Positions 1-9,443 of a DNA stretch of 64,000 bases are shown here, piece by piece. Below the pieces are notes generated by a model, which saw only the letters and a program-made list of their open reading frames with translations, was not told the DNA's origin and made no database searches. Source of the stretch: an uncultured Lachnospiraceae bacterium (GTDB lineage: Bacteria; Bacillota; Clostridia; Lachnospirales; Lachnospiraceae); assembly GCA_951801955.1 (NCBI GenBank), contig CATOOV010000005.1, positions 1 through 64,000 of the forward strand. The letters are read 5' to 3'. Both the position numbers and the translations under genes were made by a program. Numbering within the stretch: the first letter of the stretch is position 1; each line of letters begins with the position of its first letter.

Positions 1-310
1 CATAGCCGCATAAAATACTGTAAATCCAACTTTTTAAACAAGGTATTTTCACCAAGGGATAAGTGCACCCTTTTTTAGGAGAAAATATTTTTCATTTTTC
101 TATTGACATTTATTAGCTGGACTTTTTTGACTTGAAATTCCGGGAAACGATGAGCAATTCCCTTTGCCTGTTGCTCACATTTGCGGGCGGAGGCAAATTG
201 GAATACAAGGATTCCTGCCTGATTTATGCCTTCCACAATCGAGTAGGGGAATGGCCTTATCCCCTTCTCGCCGCTTTAGCGGCATATTTCCTCTTCACGG
301 ACCTGCACAT
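1..310 (-). other. Stretch after the T-box with no recognised gene
   Basis: No convincing gene lies here on either strand. On the minus strand, downstream of the T-box terminator, the longest reading frame with a purine-rich leader (GAGGAAAT before ATG near position 284) is only about 36 codons and matches no family I know. The gene controlled by the T-box must therefore start beyond the left edge, or has been lost. The plus-strand frames at 132-385 run through the leader region and look like chance frames. Confidence 0.4.
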
Positions 311-348
311 AAAAAACCCCGGAATACAAGTTTATTTGTATTCCGGGG
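311..348 (-). terminator. T-box intrinsic terminator
   Basis: A 14-bp stem (CCCCGGAATACAAG paired with TTTGTATTCCGGGG) closes a very short loop. On the minus strand it is followed by six uridines. It lies directly after the T-box sequence and is the regulated terminator of that leader. Confidence 0.9.
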
Positions 349-620
349 CGAATTATTGAATTATCCGCGGTACCACCCGCCTTGAGAAATCATATGCCTC
401 CCGATCTGTCCAATATCTTATCGTACATTTCGGGTAATCCTTCTCCACTCTTATGCGTAACGTGCATTGACGTACTGACCTACCTTCTGCACACAGCAAA
501 AATTCAACCAGTCTGCTCCAGAGTGTTCCCTTTATCTTCTCCTCCAAACGACGCTCTCAGTCGGTGACGCCATATTCCTGTCAGTCTCTGAAAACAAGAG
601 TCTCCTTCAACGCTTTACCT
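311..620 (-). promoter_or_regulatory. T-box riboswitch leader
   Basis: On the minus strand at about 362-378 the sequence contains the conserved T-box core GGGTGGTACCGCG, which in this family pairs with the uncharged tRNA acceptor end. It is followed about 15 bases later by a GC-rich hairpin and a U-run (311-348), the expected antiterminator/terminator arrangement. The 240 bases upstream are long enough for Stem I and the intervening stems. T-boxes sense uncharged tRNA and control aminoacyl-tRNA synthetase, amino acid biosynthesis or transport genes. I could not place the specifier codon by eye, so the amino acid is unknown. No regulated gene follows within 310 bases. Confidence 0.88.
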
Positions 621-696
621 TGCTAATGTTTTATGTTGACCATAATATCACTCTTTTTTCATTTTTGCAAGGGTTTTTTATTATTTTTTTCACCAT

Positions 697-3600
697 CTAT
701 TTTACGGTTGCCGTACTGGGAAGCCCTGCTTTTTTGAACAATGCTTTGTATTTCTTTACCTTTTTATTCGGCACGTCTATCTTTGCCTTCTTGGCAATTC
801 CCTTGAACGCATATTTCTTTACTGTTTTCAGCTTGTTAGACTTTAAGGTCACTTTCTTCAGCTTGGAGTCTTTATAGAATGCTTTGCTTTCAATGGTTGT
901 AATTCCTGTACCCATTGCTACTGTGTCCAATTTAGGATTAGACGCAAAGGCAGAAGCCCCAATCTTAGAAACCCCGTTGCCAATGGCTACTTTCTGCAAT
1001 TTTTTATTGGCATAAAACGCCTTTGAAGAGATACTGGTAATTTTAAATGTATATCCATTGAGTTTTACTTTTTCTGGTATCGTAATGGAAGTATAGGTTT
1101 TCTTTATTGGTTTTGTCACGGTTACTGTTCCATTCTTCGCATCCGACTTTGTAACCTTATAATATAACTTGCCTACTTTGTAAACAGAACCTTTCTTGGG
1201 AACACTGGGCTTTTTCTTTACGGTGACTACTGCTTTTCCATATTTGGATTTATTGAAAGTAGAGGTAGCTTTTACGGTCAATTTGGAGGCTTTCTCATCA
1301 GATCCCACAGTCAAAAGACCATTTTTGCTGATCTTGGTTTTACTGCTCTTCTTTCCGCTGACACTCCATGTCACTGTTTTCGGCGCACCGTTCTTTACCG
1401 TTACCTTTGTGGTAAACTGCTTGGTCTTTCCAACCTCTACGGTTATTGTTTTTGGCGACACACTTACAGATTCCACCACAGGTTTGGGTTCTGACGCTTT
1501 TGGTATTACAGTGACAAATACCTGGGCAAATACAGATTGGTCATTTGCTGAGGAAGCTATAACTTTCAGTTTCTCTGCTGTTTCATCTTCTCCTATGGTC
1601 AGCAAACCTTTCTGCGTAATTTTCGTTTTTGCGCTCTTATTTCCTTCTATGCTCCAGACAACCTCACCCGTTCCTTCTCCTGTCATTTCTGCCGTAAACT
1701 GCTGGCTCTTGCCTGCCTGTAACTGCAGTGTGATACAGATAATTCCGATCTCCGGTTCCTGGGAACCTTTCTTTGTCACCGTAACTTCCGCTTCATCATA
1801 TTTTGTGTCATCTGCTGCGGAGACAGCCCTTACAAAGAGTTTGCTTCCCGCCTCGTCTTCTGCAACTGTCAGAAGTCCTTCCTTGCTGACTTTTGTCTTA
1901 TCGCTGCTGTTTCCGGTGATACTCCAGTTGACAGTCTGTTTTGCGCCATTCTTAACATTTACCTCTGCTGCAAACTGCTTGGTGGAGCCAACCTGTACGG
2001 TTGCCGTCTTAGGTGTTACATTTACGGATTCTACGATGGGTTTCTCCTCCACTGGACCAGAAGTTCCTGTCTCACCCACCTTCCACAATTGAAGTTTCGA
2101 ATCGCCCTCTGCCTTCTGCACTGCTTTTGCGCCTGCAGTTTCATTTTCCAGAGTTAAATACAAACCGCTTTTTGCATTTTTGAATTTTACAAATTCACCG
2201 TTTTGTTCCATGATCCAATTCTGGTCATCTCCGCCAGTATATGGCCAGATAATCAAACGTTCCCCGTCCTCCGAGGTGCCGCCATTTACAGCCGCTACAC
2301 TAAAGCTCTTAATATTCACCAGCTTCACAGTATCCACATTTCCAACTTTACTTGGTTCTAAATACCATTGCTGGTTTGCCTGCGCGCTGTAATCCCAGGA
2401 AATCACATTGGCAAGTGATTTCACTCCTCCGCCATCTACACAGAGTGCCTGATTTGTCTGAGCATTTTGGATAGATACGATCTTATCCTGGGAAATCTTT
2501 TCCGTCATATCCGTCTCTTTCCCAGTAAGAGGTGTTCCCTGGGTAGTAAAAGTACTAATAGAATGTGCCGGAAGTTCCGCACTCACCTTGCGCCCATTAA
2601 AATTGATATCTACACTTTTTGCCTGATTGCTTCCATTCTTTACCAAAAGGGCAATGGTCCCGTCTGGATTGCGGAAAGCAATCTCACGAAGCTCTTTGGA
2701 GTATACAGAATCCGCTTCTTTATCGGAATCCTGTGTCAGCTCATAAGGCATATCATAGGTGCCGCCGCTCTCAATCCTGCGCGCCCCTGCTTTTACCGCA
2801 TCTGTATAATGCTTTGTCTCATAAAATTGAGGATTAATGGTATATTTTTTCGTATTCTCATTTACGGTAATAGGCGCATTCTGGTGCCAGGGATTTTCTG
2901 CGGTATTATCTCCTCCTGGATTCACGCCATCCCATTCCAAAACCATATTCCACAGGTTATATGCCGAGATACCATTGGATAAATACATCCACATCTCATC
3001 AAACTGGTATTCTGCATACTGCCAGTTGTTATTTCCGTCTCCGCACATGGTCTCCGACTGCATCATGCCAAGGTCAAATCCCGTTTTGTAAAGAGAACGC
3101 GCCTTATTGTAGGACCACCATTGGAAATTGATACCAGAAATATAGCTTCTTGCTTTCTGGTCGTTCAGCGTAGGATCCATCAGGCTGTCATCAGAGTTTG
3201 TAAAAGTTCCCAGATAAATCTCAACTCCCAAGTCTTTCATTTCCGGTCCAAGATAACCCTTAATAAAATCTCTGAGTTGTTCCCCGGTCCAAACACAGGA
3301 GGAGTATGCAGTCCACATGGTAGGCTCATTCTGAGGGGATACCATAGAAATTTCAATGCCTTCTGCCTTGTAAGCCTCGATAAACTTGCGGAAATATTTT
3401 GCATATGCAGCCATATTTTGCTCTGTACTGTTGAAATATCCGGCAATCAGGCTGTTCCAGGGCGAACCATCCTCTGCCTTTTTCATCCAGCTAGGAGGGG
3501 TCCAGGGAGACGCCCACAATTTCAATTTTGGCTGGCGTTCCAGCGCTGCCTTGATATACGGAATCAGTTTTTCCTTATCCCGCGCGATAGAAAAATCTTT

Positions 3601-6600
3601 CAACTCGTAATCGTCTTTTGTCTCATCCAAAGAATACAAGTCCATGGCAAAATCACTGGAACCAATTGGCAGCCTTCCCATGGTCAAGTGAAGCCCTTCT
3701 GGTTCGTCTGCTTTAAACAAAAGATCCAAAATATGGTTCCGCTCTGCCTCTGTCAACTGCATCAGCTTATGCCAGCCTCTTTCATTGAAACATCCGCCCC
3801 AAACTTCTTGCGCCATTTCCTGATAAGTTACATTTTCATCCACATCAATATAGAGGTCACTGTGGTTATTCTCATCCCACTCTGTTGTTTTCAAATTTCC
3901 CTTATTTTGCAGGTATTTCCCTTCCTGGGACAATATCCAGCCCACTTCGCCTTCCTGCGGTGGTGTTGGCGGGTCAACCGGCTTTTCTGGGATAGTTACT
4001 GTCACGGCTGCCTGGTCAAATTTACTCTCATCCTCTGTGGAAACAGCTTTGACTGTCAGGCTCTTTGCTGTTTCATTTTTTGCCACTGTCAACAGTCCTG
4101 CAGCACTGACTGTTGTTGTTTTGCTTTTATTACCGCTGACACTCCAAGTTACCGTCTGTGCAGCGCCATTCTTTACACTTACCTCTGCAGTAAACTGATG
4201 CGTCTTTCCAGCTTCTATGGTTGCTTTCTTAGGTGTCACGCTCACAGATTCTACAATTGGATCTGTACTCTCAGTTGCTGTCAGTGTTACCTCAGCTTCT
4301 GCATATTTCGCTGTATTCTCCTTGGAAACTGCTTTTACTGTAATCTTCTGTGCGGTTTCCTCTGCAGCCACGGTCAGCAATCCTTTGTCACTGATTGACG
4401 TATCATTACTATTATTGCCGCTGACACTCCAAGTTACGGTTTGTTTTGCACCGCCTGTTACTTCCACCTTAGCAGTAAACTGCCTGGTAGTTCCATATTG
4501 TACATTTGCTTTCTGAGGCGTTACACTTACAGATACTACTTCTGGCTCTATTTTCTCTACCGTCACAGTTGCCTTTGCCACTTTGCCTGCATCGAAGGTA
4601 GAGGTGGCTCTCACCGTCAGGCTGGAAGCGGTCTCATCGGCTGCCACCGTCAGCAAACCAGTCCTGCTGATTTTTGTACCAGCGCTTTGATTGCCCTCCA
4701 ATTCCCAGTTTACTGTCACAGGCGCTCCGCTGCTGCCTGTGACTGTGGCGGTGAACTGCTGGCTGTTTCCAGTCTGCATCGCAACACTCTCAGGATCGAT
4801 ACTGACAGATTCTATCGTTGGAGCTGCAACGGCAGCTTTTTCTATTTTCCATGACTTATCATCTTTGCCCTCTTCCCACGCCCATAGGATCGCCGGATTA
4901 GGATTAATACTTGCATTGATCGCCATATAAAGTTCTGTGCCTGCTTTCTTGAACCTTACATACCCATCACCAGTGTCTTCCATAACCCAATTCTGGCTGA
5001 CATCGTCACTTTCTGGCTGGATGGTCACATTTGCCAACTGGGTTCCAGCTGCTGACGCCACATTAAAGCTCTTAAGATTTACCAACTTCACAATATGGTT
5101 TGCTTCATCCACCGTTTTAATATACCATTGCTGGTTCATCTCACCACTGTAATCATAACGTAAAACATTCGCTCCCGTTTTTGCACCGCCGTCATTGATG
5201 CATAATCCCAGCTCTGCACCATTTGCCCCTGGCACTTTATTGATAAGTTTTACAATATTTTCCTGAGAAACCTTCTCTGCCATATCTTTCTCAGCGCCAG
5301 TCAACGGCGTTCCCTGAGCTGTAAAGGTATGGATCGAATGTGCCGGAAGCTCTGCGCTTACCTTGCGTCCATTGAAGTTGATATCCACATTTTTGGGATC
5401 GTCACTGCCATTTTTGACCAACAAAGAAATGGTTCCGTCTGGATTGCGGAAAGCAATTTCACGAAGTTGTGCGCAATAGACCGAATCCTCCTGTTTATCA
5501 GAATTTTCTGAAAGAGTATATGGCGTATCATAGGTACCGCCGCTCTCGATTCTGCGCGCTCCAGGCTGTACTGCATCTGTAAAGTGCTTGGTCTCATAAT
5601 ATTGAGGATTGATGCTATATTGCTTCGTTGTCTCGTTTACTGTAATCGGCGCATTCTGATGCCAGGGATTTGGCGCCGTATTGTTTCCTCCTGGATTTGT
5701 CCCATCCCATTCCAAAACCATATTCCACAGATTATAGGCTGAGATACCATTCGATAAATACATCCACATCAAATCAAATTGATTTTCTGCATACTGCCAA
5801 TTGTTATTCCCATCTCCGCACATGGTCTCCGACTGCATCATCCCCTGGTTAAATCCAGTGCGATACAGCGCACGCGCCCTATTGTAAGACCACCATTGGA
5901 AATTAATTCCAGAAATATATTTTCTTGCTTCTACATCATTCAATGTGGGATCCATCAATTTATCATTGGAATCTGTAAAAGTTCCCAGATAAATCTGGAC
6001 GCCCAGCTCCTGCATTTTGGGTCCTAAATAATCCCGTATAAAATCCCGAAGTTGTTCTCCTGACCAAACACAGGAAGAATATGGTGTATTCATGGTCGGC
6101 TCATTCTGGGGAGATACCATATAAATCTCGATACCTTCCGCATCATATGCCTCAATAAACTTACGGAAATACTGTGCATATGTCTCCATATTTTGTGGTG
6201 TATACTCAATAAAGCCGCCATTTTTCTGATCAATTGTATGCGGAACACCTTTATCTGTCTGTTTCATCCACCAAGGCGGGGACCACGGCGACGCCCAGAT
6301 CTTTAAATTCGGCTGGCGCTCTAGAGCAGCTTTTATATATGGAATCAGCTTCTCCTGATCACGGGCGATAGAAAAATCATTCAACTCATAATCATCTTCT
6401 GTCTCGTCCAACGAATACATATCCATAGCATAATCACTGGAACCAATTGGCATTCTCGCCATCGTCAGATGCAGCCCCTCTGGTTCATCTGGTTTAAACA
6501 AAAGATCCAAGATATGGCTGCGTTCCTCTTCTGTCAACTGCATCAGCTTATCCCAGCCCCGTTCGTTAAAACAGCCTCCCCACACATCCTGGGCCATCTC

Positions 6601-6864
6601 CTGATATGTAATATTTTCGTCCACATCAATATAAAGTTCGCTGTGGTTGTCTGCATCCCACTCCGTGGTGGTCAGGTCTGCCTGTTTCTGCATATAATTT
6701 CCTTCTTGGGACATTACCCAAGACACAGTGTCTGTCTCTCCTGCCGCATGGCTGACCGATGCCGGATTAATACCGATACCAGAAACAGCTAAACTGGCTG
6801 AAAGCAGTACAGACAGGCAGGTTTTTTTGATAGATACTGCTTTTTTGCATTTCTCCCATTTCAT
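697..6864 (-). CDS. Secreted tandem GH30 glycoside hydrolase with Ig-like and leucine-rich-repeat domains
   Basis: A 2055-residue exported enzyme. Residues 1-41 are a signal peptide (KK start, hydrophobic core, SHAAG). The rest is a duplicated cassette: GH30 barrel plus side domain (about 45-520), beta-trefoil/ricin-like domain (about 535-675), three bacterial Ig-like domains (about 682-958), second GH30 (about 974-1445), second beta-trefoil (about 1455-1595), three more Ig-like domains (about 1608-1885) and a BspA-type leucine-rich repeat tail (about 1893-2055). Both GH30 copies keep the acid/base Glu in SPQNEPTM (E255, E1180) and the nucleophile in MMQSETMCGDG (E346, E1271), so both look active. 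GH30 enzymes cleave beta-linked glucosyl, xylosyl or galactosyl substrates, including glucosylceramide; the substrate here is not determined. There is no LPXTG anchor. The ATG follows AAGGAGGAAGGTAAC. Confidence 0.93.
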   Translation of the reverse strand: MKWEKCKKAVSIKKTCLSVLLSASLAVSGIGINPASVSHAAGETDTVSWVMSQEGNYMQKQADLTTTEWDADNHSELYIDVDENITYQEMAQDVWGGCFNERGWDKLMQLTEEERSHILDLLFKPDEPEGLHLTMARMPIGSSDYAMDMYSLDETEDDYELNDFSIARDQEKLIPYIKAALERQPNLKIWASPWSPPWWMKQTDKGVPHTIDQKNGGFIEYTPQNMETYAQYFRKFIEAYDAEGIEIYMVSPQNEPTMNTPYSSCVWSGEQLRDFIRDYLGPKMQELGVQIYLGTFTDSNDKLMDPTLNDVEARKYISGINFQWWSYNRARALYRTGFNQGMMQSETMCGDGNNNWQYAENQFDLMWMYLSNGISAYNLWNMVLEWDGTNPGGNNTAPNPWHQNAPITVNETTKQYSINPQYYETKHFTDAVQPGARRIESGGTYDTPYTLSENSDKQEDSVYCAQLREIAFRNPDGTISLLVKNGSDDPKNVDINFNGRKVSAELPAHSIHTFTAQGTPLTGAEKDMAEKVSQENIVKLINKVPGANGAELGLCINDGGAKTGANVLRYDYSGEMNQQWYIKTVDEANHIVKLVNLKSFNVASAAGTQLANVTIQPESDDVSQNWVMEDTGDGYVRFKKAGTELYMAINASINPNPAILWAWEEGKDDKSWKIEKAAVAAPTIESVSIDPESVAMQTGNSQQFTATVTGSSGAPVTVNWELEGNQSAGTKISRTGLLTVAADETASSLTVRATSTFDAGKVAKATVTVEKIEPEVVSVSVTPQKANVQYGTTRQFTAKVEVTGGAKQTVTWSVSGNNSNDTSISDKGLLTVAAEETAQKITVKAVSKENTAKYAEAEVTLTATESTDPIVESVSVTPKKATIEAGKTHQFTAEVSVKNGAAQTVTWSVSGNKSKTTTVSAAGLLTVAKNETAKSLTVKAVSTEDESKFDQAAVTVTIPEKPVDPPTPPQEGEVGWILSQEGKYLQNKGNLKTTEWDENNHSDLYIDVDENVTYQEMAQEVWGGCFNERGWHKLMQLTEAERNHILDLLFKADEPEGLHLTMGRLPIGSSDFAMDLYSLDETKDDYELKDFSIARDKEKLIPYIKAALERQPKLKLWASPWTPPSWMKKAEDGSPWNSLIAGYFNSTEQNMAAYAKYFRKFIEAYKAEGIEISMVSPQNEPTMWTAYSSCVWTGEQLRDFIKGYLGPEMKDLGVEIYLGTFTNSDDSLMDPTLNDQKARSYISGINFQWWSYNKARSLYKTGFDLGMMQSETMCGDGNNNWQYAEYQFDEMWMYLSNGISAYNLWNMVLEWDGVNPGGDNTAENPWHQNAPITVNENTKKYTINPQFYETKHYTDAVKAGARRIESGGTYDMPYELTQDSDKEADSVYSKELREIAFRNPDGTIALLVKNGSNQAKSVDINFNGRKVSAELPAHSISTFTTQGTPLTGKETDMTEKISQDKIVSIQNAQTNQALCVDGGGVKSLANVISWDYSAQANQQWYLEPSKVGNVDTVKLVNIKSFSVAAVNGGTSEDGERLIIWPYTGGDDQNWIMEQNGEFVKFKNAKSGLYLTLENETAGAKAVQKAEGDSKLQLWKVGETGTSGPVEEKPIVESVNVTPKTATVQVGSTKQFAAEVNVKNGAKQTVNWSITGNSSDKTKVSKEGLLTVAEDEAGSKLFVRAVSAADDTKYDEAEVTVTKKGSQEPEIGIICITLQLQAGKSQQFTAEMTGEGTGEVVWSIEGNKSAKTKITQKGLLTIGEDETAEKLKVIASSANDQSVFAQVFVTVIPKASEPKPVVESVSVSPKTITVEVGKTKQFTTKVTVKNGAPKTVTWSVSGKKSSKTKISKNGLLTVGSDEKASKLTVKATSTFNKSKYGKAVVTVKKKPSVPKKGSVYKVGKLYYKVTKSDAKNGTVTVTKPIKKTYTSITIPEKVKLNGYTFKITSISSKAFYANKKLQKVAIGNGVSKIGASAFASNPKLDTVAMGTGITTIESKAFYKDSKLKKVTLKSNKLKTVKKYAFKGIAKKAKIDVPNKKVKKYKALFKKAGLPSTATVK

Positions 6865-6896
6865 GTTACCTTCCTCCTTGCCGTTTTTATCTTTTC

Positions 6897-6950
6897 ATTA
6901 TAATATAATTTTCTTTCTTTTTATCTAGAATAATGTTACATGATTCTAGA
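6897..6950 (-). promoter_or_regulatory. Putative promoter and palindromic operator of the GH30 gene
   Basis: A minus-strand TATAAT (6897-6902) lies about 33 bases before the GH30 start codon. Upstream is a perfect inverted repeat, TCTAGAAT - 11 bases - ATTCTAGA (6924-6950), that covers the expected -35 area. The arrangement suggests a repressor or activator site controlling the glycosidase. I saw no second copy of this palindrome. Confidence 0.4.
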
Positions 6951-7280
6951 AATTTATACGATTCTTTATACAGCTAAGAAAAAAATGAAGAGAGGATGTT
7001 TCTAAATAATTCAAAACGCCACGGAAGCAATACCTTTCAACCTTAAACTCCAGCAAGAGTACAAAAAATGCAGGGGAATGTAGGAAAAGAGAAAAAACAG
7101 TCCCATGGGCAAACAAAGCCAGGTGCCAAAACGCAGTTAAAAAACTACTTTCGACCACCTGGCTCCTACTTATAAACTTCAAACAAGTATTTTGCATTAA
7201 ATTACACATAAGGATACGGATTTGTTTTTTCCAGCAAAGCTCCCGCACTCCACAGCAAGAACGCAAAAGTGTCCTTGAAC
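6951..7280. other. Intergenic region between csm6 and the GH30 gene
   Basis: No gene is supported. An imperfect hairpin at 7118-7165 (AGCCAGGTG ... CACCTGGCT) could terminate csm6. At 7248-7280 lies a palindromic stretch related to the AAGAACGC repeat seen at 34739 and 43418. The minus-strand frame at 6946-7341 runs through these repeats and is not credible. Confidence 0.4.
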
Positions 7281-8573
7281 TTACAGCATCCCCATTAAAT
7301 CCTGATTCATCACCTGATAGACCTGTTTGTCTTTGCAGCAAATCTTCAGCCCTGCATACCCTGCCAGTTCAAACATCATATCCATAATCTGGATTGGCTC
7401 AAACCCTGTCTGTTTTTTTATCCACCCTGCAGTAACCCCAAGAATCTGGTGCGCCGCCAAATTCCGCACTTTCTGCTCCACTATACGGATCTTACCCATC
7501 AAATCCAATACTTTTTTATCACTGCTTTTTTGTTGTAAAATACTTAAAATCACATAAGAGGAAATAAATGTATAATCCCTCCAATTATTTTGTGGTTTAA
7601 TGTTTTGTATTCGCAATTTCTTCAAAGACAGATTCCATGCACCGCTCTTTTGTTCCTTTCCAATATCTGCAAATTTCAAACCACATGATTTTTCCAGAAC
7701 TTTTTCCGAAAAAGAATAAAAAATAGGGGTCACATCACGAATAAAATCTGCATACTGCTTTTTTAACAATTTTATCTGCATCGCCAAAAGATACTCATAT
7801 TCCTGCATTTCCCGTTCCCCTGTAAAGGGAAACCAATGCTGTAAATCGTATTTTTTCCGATTATTATTTACGTAGTATAAATCCAGACGATTTCTGGCAA
7901 TTGCAATGTCAAGACAATCCACAAATTCTTGGGACGGTTTCACAGACAAGGTTCCTGCCATCATTTTTGCCGCCTCATAGTCGTATTCTGCAATATATTT
8001 CTGTATATTTTCTATGCGGATACGGTCAAGAAGGCGCTTCGCATCTGATACCATACAGCGGTTTTCAAAGCCTTCCTTGCGGTCTTCATTGCATTCCCAC
8101 TGAATATCCAAATGGTACTGGTCTTTGTCTTCATGGTACTTATTGAGTGATTTCCTTGGTGTAGATACCTGGATAGCCGTTATGTCATTCCACAACATGG
8201 ACAGCATCTGGAGGGAACTTTTCATTGCTGGCGTACCAGAAGAGACATTGACTAAAATTTCCTTTGGCTTATCTTTTTGTCTGATTTCACTTAACATCTG
8301 CTCAAAAGGTGCAATAAAGGCGTCAAAAATCTGTACATGTTCCATCTCTTTATCTTGAATGACTTTGATCTCGCAATGCCAGTGCAAATCTTTTCCCAAC
8401 AACTGCAGGGATTTCTGGTAACGGTCATCCTGGTCATGATATGCACACATTTCCTTCGACAAATAGAGATATACTTTGTCTGGCTGGTAGACCCTGCAGA
8501 TATGCAGCATGCTGCCGTCTTTACAGTTTGAAATTGGATCTGTCCCTCCTACTGCGCTAAACAATACTTTCAT
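7281..8573 (-). CDS. csm6: Csm6, CARF-HEPN cyclic-oligoadenylate-activated ribonuclease
   Basis: A 430-residue ancillary nuclease of type III-A CRISPR immunity. The N-terminal CARF domain carries the typical VGGTDP loop near residues 8-13 and VSSGTPAMKSS around residue 110. It binds the cyclic oligoadenylate made by Cas10. The C-terminal HEPN domain has the catalytic motif RNLAAH (R370-H375), so single-stranded RNA cleavage should be intact. The start is set at ATG 8573, preceded by GGAGGAAAC. An in-frame extension to 8723 would translate CRISPR repeats and is rejected. The gene sits just beyond the leader-distal end of the array, on the same strand as the csm genes, and may be co-transcribed through it. 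Confidence 0.93.
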   Translation of the reverse strand: MKVLFSAVGGTDPISNCKDGSMLHICRVYQPDKVYLYLSKEMCAYHDQDDRYQKSLQLLGKDLHWHCEIKVIQDKEMEHVQIFDAFIAPFEQMLSEIRQKDKPKEILVNVSSGTPAMKSSLQMLSMLWNDITAIQVSTPRKSLNKYHEDKDQYHLDIQWECNEDRKEGFENRCMVSDAKRLLDRIRIENIQKYIAEYDYEAAKMMAGTLSVKPSQEFVDCLDIAIARNRLDLYYVNNNRKKYDLQHWFPFTGEREMQEYEYLLAMQIKLLKKQYADFIRDVTPIFYSFSEKVLEKSCGLKFADIGKEQKSGAWNLSLKKLRIQNIKPQNNWRDYTFISSYVILSILQQKSSDKKVLDLMGKIRIVEQKVRNLAAHQILGVTAGWIKKQTGFEPIQIMDMMFELAGYAGLKICCKDKQVYQVMNQDLMGML

Positions 8574-8610
8574 GTTTCCTCCGTATATTATATTTAATTT
8601 TCCATTCTTT

Positions 8611-9203
8611 GTTTTGTCCCCTTTCGGAGTTCTTTCTTTGCCTTGACATCCAATCAGCAATATAGGGTTCCTATCAAAGATTTCCGTCCCCTTTCGGAGT
8701 TCTTTCTTTGCCCTGACATCCAATCAGCAATATAGGGTTCCTATCAAAGATTTCCGTCCCCTTTCCGGGATTTTTAATTTGAAGTGTTGGCTTGTGAAAT
8801 AAGTTGTAGCCCGTTTCTGTCCCCCTTGGGGGCTTTTTAAAAAAGTGTCATATTTTGGCATTAAAATTTATTAGTTTCCGTCCCCTTTCCGGGGTTTTTG
8901 TTTCTTAATCTCAGAAATTGGTACTCTTATTGCAGTCATCAAAATATTTCCGTCCCCTTTCCGGGGTTCTTTTTCTTAAATATATCCATTTTTTCAGGAA
9001 AAGTCAATGAAAAAACTTCTTTGCACTCTTTCTGGGCTTCCCATTTCTTAAATTAATAAAATGGGGATTTTGTCAACGAAGGCTTTGTAAGGTTTCCGTC
9101 CCCTTTCTGGGGCTATTCTTTCTTAAATTGGTATGCATTTAGCGTTGATACGATGGATGTGTACATGTTTCCATCCCCTTTCTGGGGCTATTCTTTCTTA
9201 AAT
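8611..9203 (-). CRISPR. Type III-A CRISPR array, about 9 degenerate repeats
   Basis: Repeat units begin near 8611, 8680, 8750, 8813, 8874, 8946, about 9016 (very degenerate), 9092 and 9167. They are 36-37 bases with spacers of about 34-38. In plus-strand reading the best copies start GTTTCCGTCCCC and end TTTCTTAAAT. On the minus strand the repeat therefore ends GGGGACGGAAAC, giving a crRNA 5' handle ACGGAAAC close to the ACGAGAAC of Staphylococcus epidermidis type III-A. This orients transcription on the minus strand, like the cas genes. The repeats best matching each other are at 9092 and 9167, the leader side; those at 8611-8850 are eroded. The first two units form an almost exact 70-bp tandem duplication, so they share one spacer. 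Confidence 0.93.
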
Positions 9204-9443
9204 CCACCCACTGTACCCCAGAAAAATCAATGCTCATAGGCGCCATTTGCGGGGGAAGTTTATTTTTCATATTTTTTCAGATATGAGAATATAAGAAAAC
9301 TCTCCAAAAGCATTGAAAAATGAAGCAGCAGGGGAAACAAACACTTGCTTTTTACAGCAGGGCGAATGTCAGGCACACAACTTTGCAGATGCTGTAAAAA
9401 CACCCTGCACGCTGCCACAAAAAGGCTGCGGCTTTTTGAATGG
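9204..9443 (-). promoter_or_regulatory. CRISPR leader between csm5 and the array
   Basis: These 240 bases separate the csm5 stop codon from the least degenerate end of the array. They are partly AT-rich and hold an imperfect inverted repeat (TTTTTACAGCA around 9350 against TGCTGTAAAAA around 9390). The location and the repeat-decay gradient support a leader on the minus strand. The small frame at 9260-9517 overlaps csm5 in another frame and has no supporting features. Confidence 0.5.

Noticed and set aside
1196-2092. 298-codon plus-strand frame
   Set aside because: It is the antisense of repetitive Ig-domain coding sequence of the GH30 gene, with no ribosome site and no family features.
3121-4398. 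425-codon plus-strand frame
   Set aside because: Antisense shadow of the second GH30 module; the minus-strand gene has intact catalytic motifs throughout.
8574-8723. N-terminal extension of csm6 by 50 residues
   Set aside because: It would translate degenerate CRISPR repeats and spacer sequence, while ATG 8573 has an excellent GGAGGAAAC ribosome site and starts the conserved CARF strand.
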